This document shows positions 10,090-21,306 of a stretch of 64,000 nucleotides of DNA, piece by piece. Location of the stretch: positions 1 to 64,000 of the forward strand of contig NZ_CP143578.1 in the NCBI RefSeq assembly GCF_036352135.1. Reading direction: 5' to 3'. The stretch is from Metamycoplasma gateae (GTDB lineage Bacteria > Bacillota_I > Bacilli_A > Mycoplasmatales > Metamycoplasmataceae). Under the pieces are notes generated by a model. That model was not told the DNA's origin, did not search any database, and saw only the letters and a program-made list of their open reading frames with translations. The position numbers and the translations under genes were made by a program. Each line of letters starts with the position of its first letter. Within the stretch, counting starts at the first letter, position 1.

Positions 10090-10791
10090 ATGAATATAAA
10101 AATATTGATAATTATTTTAGTAATTAGTATTATATTTACTAATTTATATAATTTTCTTTTTTATATTTTTATATTTAAAAGAAGGGTACTTCATTCCCTA
10201 AATGAAATTTCAATTATTGAGAATGAAAATTTATGATATGATAATTCATTTTTAAAAAAAATGTTTTATAAAAACGCTTTATATATTGTTTCTTGAATGG
10301 TTCCAAATATATTTTTATGTTGCACAACATCATTATTAATTGTTTTATTTTCGCGTCAAGAGTTGTCAAAAATTTTTCTATCAATTTTCATTATATTTAA
10401 TTTTGTATTTCATACTCCTATAACTTCTTTCTTTTTTAAAGATATGAAATTTCTTAATAATCATGAAAAATTTTATAGATTTTTTAAATCACATAATTGT
10501 AATAAAAAACAATTTTTTTGACAATATAATAAATGAAGAAAAGTATGAACTTTTTATATCAAAATTAAATAACAATATTGACATAGAATATTTAGGCTTT
10601 AATGGAAAAGTTATAAAAAAATACCATTAAATGATCTTAAAAAAATTTTCTTTAGAAAAGGAAAGTTTATTCAATTTAATTTAGATAGATTTTTATTTAT
10701 TGAACTTAAATATTTAAAAGTTAATAATATTGAAATTAATATGGATGAGCTTTCTTTCCTAAGATTATATTTAATCAAAAAATTTAATTAA
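10090..10791 (+). pseudogene. Frameshifted membrane protein, paralogue B
   Basis: No known family was recognised. From the ATG at 10090, 16 bases after paralogue A, the frame has an N-terminal membrane helix (ILIIILVISIIFTNLYNF) and a hydrophobic pair near residues 70-115. It changes frame at a T run near 10515 and again at an A run near 10615. The restored protein ends NIEINMDELSFLRLYL plus a short tail, parallel to the end of paralogue A. Two indels, both in homopolymers, disrupt it. Confidence 0.55.
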
Positions 10792-10792
10792 T

Positions 10793-10822
10793 TTAAAAGC
10801 ACCTTTTTGGGTGCTTTTAAAA
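10793..10822 (+). terminator. Terminator after the membrane paralogues
   Basis: TTTAAAAGCACC and GGGTGCTTTTAAA pair around TTTTT. It probably also ends the minus-strand lipoprotein gene that converges from the right. Confidence 0.85.
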
Positions 10823-10836
10823 CAAAATATTTAATC

Positions 10837-11598
10837 TTACCTTGTTGAAGGTGTTTCAGGTTTTGTAGTTGTATCTGAACCTTCATTTTCACTTGGTGTA
10901 GATGGTTTATCGCCTGATGTATCTGTTGTCTTATCAGGTGCTTCGGTATCTTTTTTCTCATCTAACTTTATTTTTTCTTCTTTAAAAGTATTTAGGGCTG
11001 TTTCTAAAATGGTTAAAGCATTTGTATAATTTTGAACAGAATCATTTTCGTTTCCAGCAACTGTTTTAGCGGCTTGAATTGCTTCATTTAAAGTAGCCTT
11101 TATTTCTTTATACTTTTCATCAGTAGCTTGTTTTACTTCTGCTTCTACTTCTTTGATTTTTTCTAATAGTTTTGTATTTGGATGAACAAAATCTAAATTA
11201 TTTTGTTTTACTCAATCAGAAAAGGCCTTAATTTTTGAATATGATGAATTGAATAATAATTCAAAAGTTGTTTTACTGCTGATTGTTCTTGCCTTAACTG
11301 ATGTAATAAGAACTGATAATATTTCAGTGATTAATGTATTAAATTTAGAAACAAATTCTTGCTTTTTATCAGCTTTATTTTCAAAATTATAATCAACATA
11401 ATCAGCTTTTAATTGTTTTGTTTCTTTGTCATAATATCCATTAAAATTGCTTGATATGTTATCTAGTAATAAATTTAATTGTCTTACTTCTCCTTCATTT
11501 ATTTCTACTTCTTTTGAACATGAAATAGAAATAGCAGGAATAATTGATAAGGAAGATAAACTTGCTAAACCAACTAATATTTTGTTTATTTTTTTCAT
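10837..11598 (-). CDS. Surface lipoprotein of unknown function
   Basis: This 253-residue protein starts with a signal peptide (KKINKILVGLASLSSL) and a lipobox ending ISISC near residue 27, so it should be lipidated and exposed on the membrane. The body is helical and charged. The last 35 or so residues are rich in Thr, Pro, Ser, Glu and Asp (for example PDKTTDTSGDKPSTPSENEG), a low-complexity tail common in variable mycoplasma surface proteins. UGA-Trp lies at 11212-11214. I recognise no enzymatic domain. Confidence 0.8.
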
Positions 11599-11699
11599 AA
11601 ATTCTCCAAAGTTTTATAACTAAAATTTTAAATTTTATTTATTTTTAAATAATAGTCTAATTATACATTAACTATTTAGTTTGTTTGGATTTGATTTTT

Positions 11700-13220
11700 T
11701 TAAAATCTTTTTAATAAGCTTTTTCCACTCATTTCCTTAGGTTTATCGATATTTAAATAATCAAGAATTGTCGGCGCAACATCACACAATGAGCCATTTT
11801 CTAATTCAATAGTCTTATCAGTAGTAATAAACATAACGGGGCTGGTAGTATGTTTTGTTGCAGGTTTATTATTTTCATCTTCAGTAATTTCAGCATTTCC
11901 ATGATCTGCTGTAATAAATCATGTTATGCTATCTCTGTTTGCAATAACGTATTTCAATATTCTTTCAAATTGTTCATCTAAGAATTCAATAGCTTTAATT
12001 GTTGATTTTAAATTACCTGTATGGCCAACCATATCTGGGTTTGCATAGTTCATAATTACAAAATCAAAATCGGAAATTTTATCTAATAATTGATCTGTTA
12101 TTTCTTTAGCAGACATATGTGGATAATCAGCAAATGACTCGGCCTTTATACTTTCTACTAATATTCGCTCTTGATTTTTAAAATTAATTTCTTTTCCACC
12201 ATCCATAAAGAATGTAACGTGTGCATATTTTTGAGTTTCTGCTAATCTTAATTGTCTTAGATTATTATTTTGTATAACTTCTCCAAGTGGATTTTTTATT
12301 TCCATTTCTTTGAAAGCTATCAGCGAGTCTATTCCTTCGTATTTCATCATTGATGCAAATAAATTTACTTTTATTTTGTTATTAGGTTTGTAAGAATATA
12401 GATTGCTTCCTAGAATAAGGTGTGATAATTGTCTTGCTCTATCTGGCCTGAAATTAAAGAATAAAACATTATCATTATCTTTCAAAAATAGGCCATCTTT
12501 TGCTTGAGCAGGAATAAAAAATTCGTCATATATTTTTTGAGAATATTGATCATTTATATATTTATTAACATCTTCAAAAACATTTTCTGATTTACCTAGT
12601 ATAGCACTTAAAGCAAGTTCGTTCCTTTCAAATATTTGATCTCTATCCATTGCATAAAACCTTCCAGAAATTGATGAAATAGGATAGTTAAATTCTTCTG
12701 ATAATTTATTTAATACATTAAGTGAATCGTTTATTGATTGTGGTTTAACATCTCTACCATCACCAAAAATATGAATTGAAACTTTTTTTAACCCTTTTGA
12801 TTTTGCAAGTTTCATTATTTCAAACAAATGATTATCTAATGAATGAACCCCGCCGTTACTTAATAATCCCATTAGATGTAGTGTTGAATTATTTTTAATT
12901 GAATCGTCAATTATTTTATTTAAAACTTCATTTTTTAAAAACTGTTTTGTTTTGATTTCATTATTTATTAATGATAAACCGGTATAAACTATTCTACCTG
13001 CACCGATGTTTAAATGACCAACTTCTGAATTTCCAATTTGTCCTTTTGGTAATCCAACAAATTCCCCAGAAGCTTGTAATACCGAATTAGGACACATTGC
13101 GAACAAATAATCAAAAATAGGGTGAAATGCTTGTGCATAGGCATTGCCTTGGTTTTCTTCTCTTAATCCTAGACCATCAATAACTGTTAAAATAACTTTT
13201 TTCTTTTTATTAGTATTCAT
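11700..13220 (-). CDS. gpmI: Phosphoglycerate mutase, 2,3-bisphosphoglycerate-independent
   Basis: This 506-residue glycolytic enzyme interconverts 3- and 2-phosphoglycerate with two Mn2+ ions. The catalytic serine sits in [13 protein letters not shown] (near residue 62). [11 protein letters not shown], the metal ligands in PDMVGHTG and the C-terminal ADHGNAE follow in the expected order. The start ATG is preceded by AAAGGAAT. One UGA-Trp lies at 11919-11921, just before ADHGNAE, so a standard-code reading would lose catalytic residues. Its presence indicates at least the lower half of glycolysis is kept. Confidence 0.96.
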
Positions 13221-13564
13221 ATATAAAATTCCTTTTATTTTATAAAATAAGATTGTGATATAAATAAAATTATATATTGAAGTTAAGACGAAAAAAATTT
13301 TTAAATATTCAATTTAAAATAAATAATTTTTATCAATTTAGTTAAGTTTTATGCATTTTTTGGAATTATTGAATAAAAAGGTCTCAATTTAATTGTTTTA
13401 TGTGAAAACTGTTTTTTAAAGTTGTAAAATAAAAATACCTGTTATTTTTAAAAAAGCAGGTAAAAATTTTTTATATTTATTTTACATTTTTAGTTAATTT
13501 AAGATGACTTCAAAACAGTTTTAAATTTAATAAATTAAATTATTTGAAAGGAAAAAAATTTTTT
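13221..13564. other. Divergent intergenic region with a stem-loop
   Basis: These 344 bases lie between gpmI and the first DUF885 gene. I see no gene. The notable element is a stem-loop at 13436-13462, TACCTG and CAGGTA flanking a T5/A5 run, about 100 bases before the DUF885 start. A GAAAGGAAA Shine-Dalgarno lies at about 13547. The promoters for both flanking genes must be here, but no canonical pair can be assigned with confidence. Confidence 0.5.
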
Positions 13565-16294
13565 ATGACTCCAAAAACAAAAAAAACTTTAATAACTAGT
13601 GCTATTGTAGGTGGACTAATTGCAGCTCCATTTGTTTTAACATTAACACCATGAGCAATACAAAAAAAAATAGTTAATAAAGAATATAGAGAAAATCCTT
13701 CAGCTTTCATCGAACGTACTAAAGAAAAAGCTAAGGCAGATAATCAAGAAATATTAGATAAAATTGAAGCTAAAGCTGAAATGATTGCGACTTTAGAAAC
13801 AGAATACAATGCTATTGAAAACAAAGATAGCAATGAAGCCGTTGCTAAGAAACAACAAATTGATACGCTAAATCAAGAAAAAGCAACTTTAGAAGCTCAA
13901 CTTAATGAAGCTATTGAAGAAGCTTTATATCCAGCTTTAGAAACATTAGCAGAAAATGGTGATGCTACTGTTAATAAGGACAATTACAAATATACAGCAA
14001 AATATGTTGTTAAATCTTATGAAAACTTTAAAAACGATCTTAAAACTTTAGGTGAAGAAGTAGATCTAAATTACCCTTCAAAAGAACAAGTTGAAAAAAT
14101 TAGCGAATTTTACCAAGGATGAATTGATAAATTTAGCAAAATTAATCCAAATAACTTAGATGTTACATTAACTGCATGAGTAAGCGGTTTAAAATATGAC
14201 TGAGAAATTGCTAAATCAATTTATGCTTCTGAAAGCCGTTTAGTAGGTTCATACTTAGAATGAGGTCTTTCATACGCTTATCCAGTAAACTCATTCTATG
14301 ATTCAATAAGTGAAATCAAAGATGAAACAGCAACTAAATTATTAGCTAACCTAAGAGAAGGTATTGCTTCAAACGTTGTTTTATCAAAAGTTGTAATTAA
14401 AAATAACGTAAAAGCATTCTTATCAGCTCACTATGCAAAAGAATTACTAGAATTTGCTAAAGGAACTGAAGAAGAAAAAAGTGTTGCAGATATTATTGCT
14501 TCTTCATCATTAAGCGACGAAACAAAAGCATTCCATACTTTCTATGCTACAGAGTACTACAACGCTTCAACTCACGGCGTGGGTGAAAATCTACCTGAGT
14601 TAAAGGTATTTAAAACAAACAAAGACAATAAAGAAATCGAAAATACAATCGAATTATTTGATGAAACAGACTCAACAACTAAAAAAGTTTATGGTCTAGG
14701 ATTAACACAAAAAGACTTAGAAGCTAAAAATGTTGGTCTTGCACACATGCCAGGTTCAGAAGAAACAACAGATGGTAAGAAAATTTATAGCTCAATTCTT
14801 AAATTCTCAACTACTTCTAACGACAGTGCACAAGATGTTTTTGAATCAGGATATACAACTTCAAAAACAGCAGCTAACAACATGACTTTAACTGCAAAAG
14901 CTGTAGCTAAGTTAATTACAGGAAGTGAAACAGGTGTTTGAGCACCAACAGTTAAATATGACGAAGATGGATTAGGCGAAAAAGAAGCAGCAGATGTACA
15001 ACTAAACATTAGAAACGAAGCTGGCGAAATTAATTTAATTGAATTTAACAAATGAATGAACCAAGAACAATTCTTCTTTGGACGTGAAGATTCTTCATAT
15101 TACACAGAAGAAAAGAAAAAAGAATTAGTTGAAGATGCTAAATTAGAAGACGCAATTAAGAACTTAAAAGATTTAGGATATGAATTTTTAAAAGATTCGG
15201 AAGAAAAATACGGTTCAATTACAAACAAACAATTCTACTACGGTGCTTTAGAAGCATTCAAGGGATATGGACAATTTAGAGAAACAACAATGCAAGAGGG
15301 ATTTTCATACTTCCCTAACCAAGTTCCAAAATACGGTTTAACAACCTATCAATATTCAAGACGTGCTGACGAAGGTGTTGGTGCATATAATGAAAATTCT
15401 AAGGTTGAAAAAGATGGATTTGGGGCATTTATGTTTAATGCTGACCCATACTACAGCTTACCAAAATGATCAGTAACATCATTTGCTAACCACGAAAGTG
15501 TTATGGGACACCACAACCAAATTTACTATGCAGAACAATTCTTGAAAAAAGTAGACGGTTTAACAATTGGAAATATTTTCAATTACACGTCATACATCGA
15601 AGGATGAGCTCTATTCATGGAATGATTTGGAATTGAAGCTGGATGATATGGAACACCTGATTTTGCAAATGAAGATTACTACGCCTTACCTTCAAGTTTC
15701 AAAACTTCAAAAGGTATTACAAGTTTTGTAAAAGCTACAACAGCTGAAAATGTAACAGATGAGGAAGTTAAAGGTATTCAAGAACTTCATGGTGGAGTTT
15801 ATTGAAAATTAGCAGCTAACGGAACTGAAATTACGGAAGAAAATAAGAAAGCTCACACTCTAAAAGCTGTTGAACTTGCAAACATGCTACAATACTACGG
15901 AGCTTTAAATGAAGCTCAATTACGTAATATGAGACGTGCAGTTGATACAGCATATCATGGTGATATTCAAGGTCAAGAAGATTTACCTGCAGGTGCATCA
16001 ATTCAAGATGTAAGAAACTTCTTAAAAGCAAATTCAGCATTAGGAATTGGTGATATTACTTCAGAATCAAAACGTTACCTAAATCTACCAGGTCAAGCAA
16101 CCTCATATAACTCGGGTAAGGAAGCTATGTTAAAACTATACGACAGAGTACGTAAATCAAAAGGTTTAACAAGAGAACAATTTGTTTCAGATAAAGAAAA
16201 TATTAAAGAATTCTTAAATCTGTTATTAGAAACAGGTGCATTACCACTAGATACATTAAAAGAAATTGTTGAATTACATTACAATCTAAAATAA
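13565..16294 (+). CDS. DUF885 family putative zinc peptidase, membrane-anchored, copy A
   Basis: This 909-residue protein begins with a short basic stretch and one membrane segment (residues about 10-30, with APFVLTLTPWA) but no lipobox. A charged coiled-coil region follows (about 40-115). The C-terminal half matches DUF885. NHESVMGHHNQ near residue 643 corresponds to the family HExxxGHH motif, EGWALFMEWFGIEAGWYG near 679 supplies the downstream Glu, and the end carries LNLPGQATSYNSG plus LLLETGALPLDTLKEIVELH. The HExxxGHH plus EGW pattern suggests a zinc-dependent hydrolase facing outward; this is inferred from motifs. About ten UGA-Trp codons are needed. A tandem paralogue follows. Confidence 0.85.
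14697..14976 (+). repeat. Near-identical segment shared by DUF885 copies A and B
   Basis: By eye these 280 bases match 17671-17950 with only two differences, synonymous sites included, whereas flanking parts of the two genes differ at many positions. A second, longer stretch of high identity covers the 3' parts (about 15776-16294 versus 18750-19265). The patchwork suggests gene conversion. Confidence 0.85.
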
Positions 16295-16310
16295 TTAAAT
16301 AGTTTATTTA

Positions 16311-16345
16311 TTAAAATACCACGCGTTATGGCGATGGTATTTTAA
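16311..16345 (+). terminator. Terminator of DUF885 copy A
   Basis: TAAAATACCA and TGGTATTTTA pair around a partly self-complementary loop. Confidence 0.8.
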
Positions 16346-16417
16346 TTTGATACTGTTATTTTGAATAATAAAAAGTTAATAAATAGAAAATTAATAATTA
16401 ACATATACAATTTATAT

Positions 16418-16445
16418 TACCTACACAATATTTTAAAAGTAGGTA
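16418..16445 (+). promoter_or_regulatory. Stem-loop upstream of DUF885 copy B
   Basis: TACCTAC and GTAGGTA form a 7-bp stem with a 14-base loop, 84 bases before the start of copy B. The region before copy A holds a similar TACCTG/CAGGTA stem, so the element seems shared. Function is unknown; an attenuator or protein-binding site are possibilities. Confidence 0.45.
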
Positions 16446-16529
16446 AATAAATTAATAAAACTAAACTAAAAAGAATAAAAATAGTATAAAAATATTTAAA
16501 TTTTTAAAGGAATATAAAAAATTTTTATT

Positions 16530-19265
16530 ATGACTTCACAAAATAAAAAAAGACTAATCATTAGTGCTATTACTGGTGGATTGTTACTAGCTCCAGTTGC
16601 TTTAACATTAACTCCATGAGCAATACAAAAATCATTAGTTACTAAGGCAAAAGTTCAAGCAAATATAAAACTTCAAGAAGACTATAAAAAAGCTGAAAAC
16701 GAAGCTATTTTAGCAAACGCTGAACAAAAATCTACAATTGAACAAAAGACACAACAATTAGCTACACTTGAAGCTGAATACAATGCAATTGAAGATAAGA
16801 AAAGCGAAGAAGCAGTTAAAAAAGCTAAAGAAATTTCTGATCTTAAAAAAGAGCTTAAAAAATTAAACACAGAATATCAATCAGCAATTGACGAAGCAGT
16901 CTTTCCATTTCTTGAAAAATTAGCTGAAGAAGGCGATGCTTCAATTAATAACGAAAACTTTAAAAACACAGCTAAATATGTAGTTTTATCATATGAAAAT
17001 TACAAAAAAAGCTTAAGTGAATTTAATAAAACTGTTGATATAAATTATCCTTCAAAAGAAGATATTAAAAAAATTAATGAATTCTATCAATCATGAATTG
17101 ATAAATTTGAAAAAATTAATAAAAATAATTTAAACGTTACTTTAACAGCGTGAGTAAGTGGATTAAAATACGACTGAAGTATTGCACAAACAACTTATGC
17201 AGCTGAAGGTCGTTTATTAGGTGCTTGATATGAATGAGGTCCTGCATATGCATTCCCAGTTAATGCATTTTATAAAACTATAAACCGTATAAAAGGTCCA
17301 AGAGCTACAAAAGTATTAGCAAACTTAAAAGAAGGTTTAAATTCAAACGTTGTTTTATCAAAAGTTGTTATTAAAAATAACGTAAACTCATTCTTATTTG
17401 CAGATTACAAAAAAGAATTATTAGATTTTGCAAAAGGTACAGAAGATTCAAAATCAGTAGTTGATATTATTAACTCATCTACAACAGTTGCAGAAGAAAC
17501 AAAAGAATTCCATAAATTCTATGTAACTGAATATTACAGTGCATCAAAACACGGTGTAGGTGAAAACTTAGAAGAATTAAAAGTTTATAAAGCTAATTCA
17601 ATAAACGAGGTAGAAAACACATTAGAAATTTTTGATCAAACTTCAAACAGTGTAGTTTCTGTATACGGTTTAGGATTAACACAAAAAGACTTAGAAGCTA
17701 AAAATGTTGGTCTTGCACACATGCCGGGTTCAGAAGAAACAACAGATGGTAAGAAAATTTATAGCTCAATTCTTAAATTCTCAACTACTTCTAACGACAG
17801 TGCACAAGATGTTTTTGAATCAGGATATACAACTTCAAAAACAGCAGCTAACAACATGACTTTAACTGCAAAAGCTGTAGCTAAGTTAATTACAGGAAGT
17901 GAAACAGGCGTTTGAGCACCAACAGTTAAATATGACGAAGATGGATTAGGAAAAGGCGAAATAGTTGATCTAAAGCTAAACATCAGAGATGAAGAAGGAA
18001 ACATTAACTTAGTTGATTTCAACAAATGAATGAACCAAGAAGAATTTTTCTTTGGTCGTGAAGATTCTTCATACTACTCAGATGCTAAAAAACAAGAATT
18101 ATTAAGCGATCCAAAATTAGCAGATGCAATTAAAAACCTAAAAGAATTAGGATATGAATTCTTAAAAGATTCAACAGAATCATATGGTTCAATTACTAAC
18201 CAACAATTTTACTACGGTGCTTTAGAAGCATTCAAGGGATATGGACAATTTAGAGAAACAACAATGGATGAAGGATTCTCATACTTCCCTAACCAAGTTC
18301 CAAGATATGGTTTAACAACATATGAATATGGAGCAAGAAGTAGTTCAGGTGTTGGAGCTTATAATTCATCAAGAAATGTCGAAAAAGACGGATTCGGTGC
18401 ATTTATATTTAATGCTGACCCATACTACAGCTTACCAAAATGATCAGTAACATCATTTGCTAACCACGAAGGTGTTATGGGACACCACAACCAAATTTAC
18501 TACGCAGAACAATTCTTGAAAAAAGAAGCTGGCTTAACAATTGGAAACATTTTCAATTACACTTCATATAAAGAAGGATGAGCTCTATTCATGGAATGAT
18601 TTGGAATTGAAGCTGGATGATATGGAACTCCTGACTTTGAAAATGAAGATTACTATGCTTTACCTTCAAGTTTCAAAACTTCAAAAGGTATTACAAGCTT
18701 TGTAACAGCAACAGAAGCTTCAAATGTAACTGAAGAACAAGTTAAAGCTATTCAAGAACTTCATGGTGGAGTTTATTGAAAATTAGCAGCTAACGGAGCT
18801 GAAATTACAGAAGAAAATAAGAAAGCTCACACTCTAAAAGCTGTTGAACTTGCAAACATGCTACAATACTACGGTGCTTTAAATGAAGCTCAATTACGTA
18901 ATATGAGACGTGCAGTTGATACAGCATATCATGGTGATATTCAAGGTCAAGAAGATTTACCTGCAGGTGCATCAATTCAAGATGTAAGAAACTTCTTAAA
19001 AGCAAATTCAGCATTAGGAATTGGTGATATTACTTCAGAATCAAAACGTTACCTAAATCTACCAGGTCAATCAACTTCATATAACTCAGGTAAAGAAGCT
19101 ATGTTAAAACTATATGACAGAGTACGTAAATCAAAAGGTTTAACAAGAGAACAATTTGTTTCAGATAAAGAAAATATTAAAGAATTCTTAAATCTATTAT
19201 TAGAAACAGGTGCTTTACCACTTGAAACATTAAAAGAAATCGTTGAATTACACTACGGTCTATAA
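16530..19265 (+). CDS. DUF885 family putative zinc peptidase, membrane-anchored, copy B
   Basis: This 911-residue paralogue of copy A starts at the ATG at 16530 after an AAAGGAAT Shine-Dalgarno. It has the same design: basic start, membrane segment containing APVALTLTPWA, coiled coil (about 40-115), then the DUF885 region. NHEGVMGHHNQ lies near residue 644, and the EGW motif and PGQSTSY / LLETGALPL end follow. The first 370 or so residues have diverged, while the middle and C-terminal parts are nearly identical to copy A. Both copies keep all motif residues, so both are probably functional. The two genes have separate terminators and are likely separate units. Confidence 0.85.
17671..17950 (+). 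repeat. Near-identical segment shared by DUF885 copies A and B
   Basis: Partner of 14697-14976, with two mismatches in 280 bases by eye. The copy-to-copy offset is 2974 bases. It encodes the region before and including the sequence GSEETTDGKKIYSSILKFST. Confidence 0.85.
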
Positions 19266-19312
19266 TATATTTTTTTAAAGTATATTAACTATTTATTTTA
19301 AATAAATTATTA

Positions 19313-19350
19313 TAATAAAACTCAGGTTATTGATAATACCTGGGTTTTAT
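19313..19350 (+). terminator. Terminator of DUF885 copy B
   Basis: AAAACTCAGGT pairs with ACCTGGGTTTT with one G-T wobble, followed by T-rich sequence. Confidence 0.8.
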
Positions 19351-19386
19351 TTATTATTTTAAGTTTTTTAAAAAAAATAAATTTTT

Positions 19387-19414
19387 TTGCACTTTTTTAA
19401 AAAAGTAATATAAT
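19387..19414 (+). promoter_or_regulatory. Promoter of tRNA-Leu/Lys
   Basis: TTGCAC (19387-19392) and TATAAT (19409-19414) are spaced by 16 bases, 24 bases before tRNA-Leu. It is the best canonical promoter in the window. Confidence 0.75.
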
Positions 19415-19438
19415 AATATAGCATTAAATTTATTTAAT

Positions 19439-19525
19439 GCCCAGGTGGCGGAATGGTAGACGCTACGGACTTAAAATCCGTTGGCTGTAATGGCCGTGCT
19501 GGTTCAAGTCCAGTTCTGGGCACCA
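19439..19525 (+). tRNA. tRNA-Leu (UAA)
   Basis: Acceptor GCCCAGG pairs with TCTGGGC. The anticodon loop CTTAAAA gives TAA. A long variable arm (class II) and an encoded 3' CCA are present. Confidence 0.95.
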
Positions 19526-19527
19526 GA

Positions 19528-19603
19528 GCGCCCTTAGCTCAGAAGGTAGAGCAAATGGCTTTTAACCATTGGGTCAGAGGTTCGAATCCTCTAGGGCGTA
19601 CCA
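19528..19603 (+). tRNA. tRNA-Lys (UUU)
   Basis: Acceptor GCGCCCT pairs with AGGGCGT. The anticodon loop CTTTTAA gives TTT, the T-arm contains GGTTCGAATCC, and CCA is encoded. It lies 2 bases after tRNA-Leu in the same unit. Confidence 0.95.
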
Positions 19604-19622
19604 TTTCAGGAAACTGACTTAT

Positions 19623-19651
19623 AAAAAAACAGGAGATCATCCTGTTTTTTT
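19623..19651. terminator. Bidirectional terminator between tRNA-Lys and the permease gene
   Basis: AAAAAACAGGA and TCCTGTTTTTT form a symmetric stem that can end both the tRNA unit and the converging minus-strand operon. Confidence 0.8.
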
Positions 19652-21305
19652 ATATTCATTTTTGTTTTGTTAATTTTAATCTAATTAAATATGAAACTAA
19701 ACTTATAAATGCAATCACTAAGAAACCTATTCATAAATATGGTGCAATATTCTCGACATCATTAGCTCTGTTTAAATTTGTCTTTTGCCCTAATAATGAT
19801 GACGATAATGAACCATAAGTAATAAAATTTCTAGTTATTTTTTCTAGTTCAAAACTTGCAAAAGTTATAAAGTCTAGTTTAATTTTAGGTCTTATATAAT
19901 TTTTATAAATCCAAAAATTAGTATATTTTAATTTTTTTAATTCCTTAATTTTTGTTTCATTAACTAAATTTATAGTTTGATATAAATTCCTTGAAAGCGA
20001 AGCAGAACTGTGTATTGCAAATGCAAAAACAAAAGCTGCTGAAAATTCATTAAATAGATTTGATATTAATAAAAATAATATAACTGATGGAATTGAGCGA
20101 ATAAAGATATTATAGTATTTATAAAATATACCAACCTTTTTGCCAACTAATTGCTTAGCCATCAAAAGCATTCTAAAATAAGAAATAACATAAACTAAAA
20201 TAAAAGTTAAAAATACTAAAGCAAAAAGTTGTAATAATATTCAAATAATTCCATCATTAGAAAAGTCTCAAGTTAGTTTAGTTCATTCACCCTGGAACAT
20301 TTTTGAAAAAAAGTTTGATGTTTCGGTTTTGTGAAAAGTTTGATTGCTTAAATTCTTAACTGTAATTACGGTTATTGTTAACCCAATTATTAAAAAAGCT
20401 ACTGCTAAAACTTTTTTAATTAGTTTTTTAGTATTATATTTTTTAAAATTAATTTCATTAGTGGTTCTGTTTTCAAAAAATAATTTGTTGAAATATTCAC
20501 TTATTACTTCAAGTAAAAATAAAAATGTAACAAGAATAATTAAAGGTATTAATAATTGAGAATAATCAACGGGATTGCTTTGAGGATTTGTTAAAATTCC
20601 CATACCTAAATAACCTAAATTAGCAAGAATTGCAGACCATCTTAAATTTGTTTCAAAAGCATAAAAGTAATAACTTATAAATTTTTTTCTAATTTGAGGT
20701 CATATTTCTAATCGAAAAGCTTTAAATTTTGATGTTTTTGATTTGGTTAGATGATAAAAAATATTAAAATTTGCATTCTCAATAGTTTGAGAAAAATACT
20801 CATGTAATCAAAGTCATGTAAATCAGCAATAAATCAATGTAATTGCAAGTTCTTTATCAAATGAAATTTTAAATAGGTATATGAAGAATAATTCAGGAAA
20901 AATTCTTAAAAATATAACTGTTATTTTTACAGGGATAGCAATATATTTTGAATTAGTTTTCATATTTGAAAAATAAGCAGTTAAAAAAGCAAATATAAAT
21001 CCAAAAATTGTACTTAAGAAAACCAGCTTAATACTGTTTCATAAAAATGTAAAAGAAATTATAAATAAGTTTTGATTATATAGATTGCTATATGTAGAAG
21101 GTGTAAAAAAATCTTTTAAGCCTTCAAAAAATAGGCTTATTCCATTTCTTGAAAAACTAAAGTTAATAATATATATTGAAACAATTATTAGGGAAGAAAT
21201 AATAAGAAAAAAACCTATTTTTCAAAACAGATTATACGGTCCGTTTTTCAAAATAGTGTTATTTAATTTTAAATGTTCTTTAAAAAATCCCTTTTTTAGT
21301 TCCAT
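19650..21305 (-). CDS. ABC transporter permease with two fused PhnE-like domains (thiamine uptake, p69-like)
   Basis: This 551-residue membrane protein contains two permease halves in tandem. Each has several hydrophobic helices and a PhnE/EAA-type cytoplasmic loop: one near residues 180-230 (FKAFRLEIWPQIRKKFISYY) and one near 480-510 (IYKNYIRPKIKLDF). This matches the p69 permease of the M. hyorhinis p37-p29-p69 system. The start lies 2 bases after the stop of the upstream lipoprotein gene, so the pair is one operon under the TPP riboswitch. No ATPase gene follows; the PhnC-type ATPase at 25376 is the likely partner. UGA-Trp codons are frequent in the helices. Confidence 0.8.
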
Positions 21306-21306
21306 C

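Noticed and set aside
15831-16040. Antisense ORFs inside both DUF885 genes (also 14785-15051, 17759-18025, 18805-19014)
   Set aside because: They are conserved only because the plus-strand copies are; they lack ribosome sites and are shadows.
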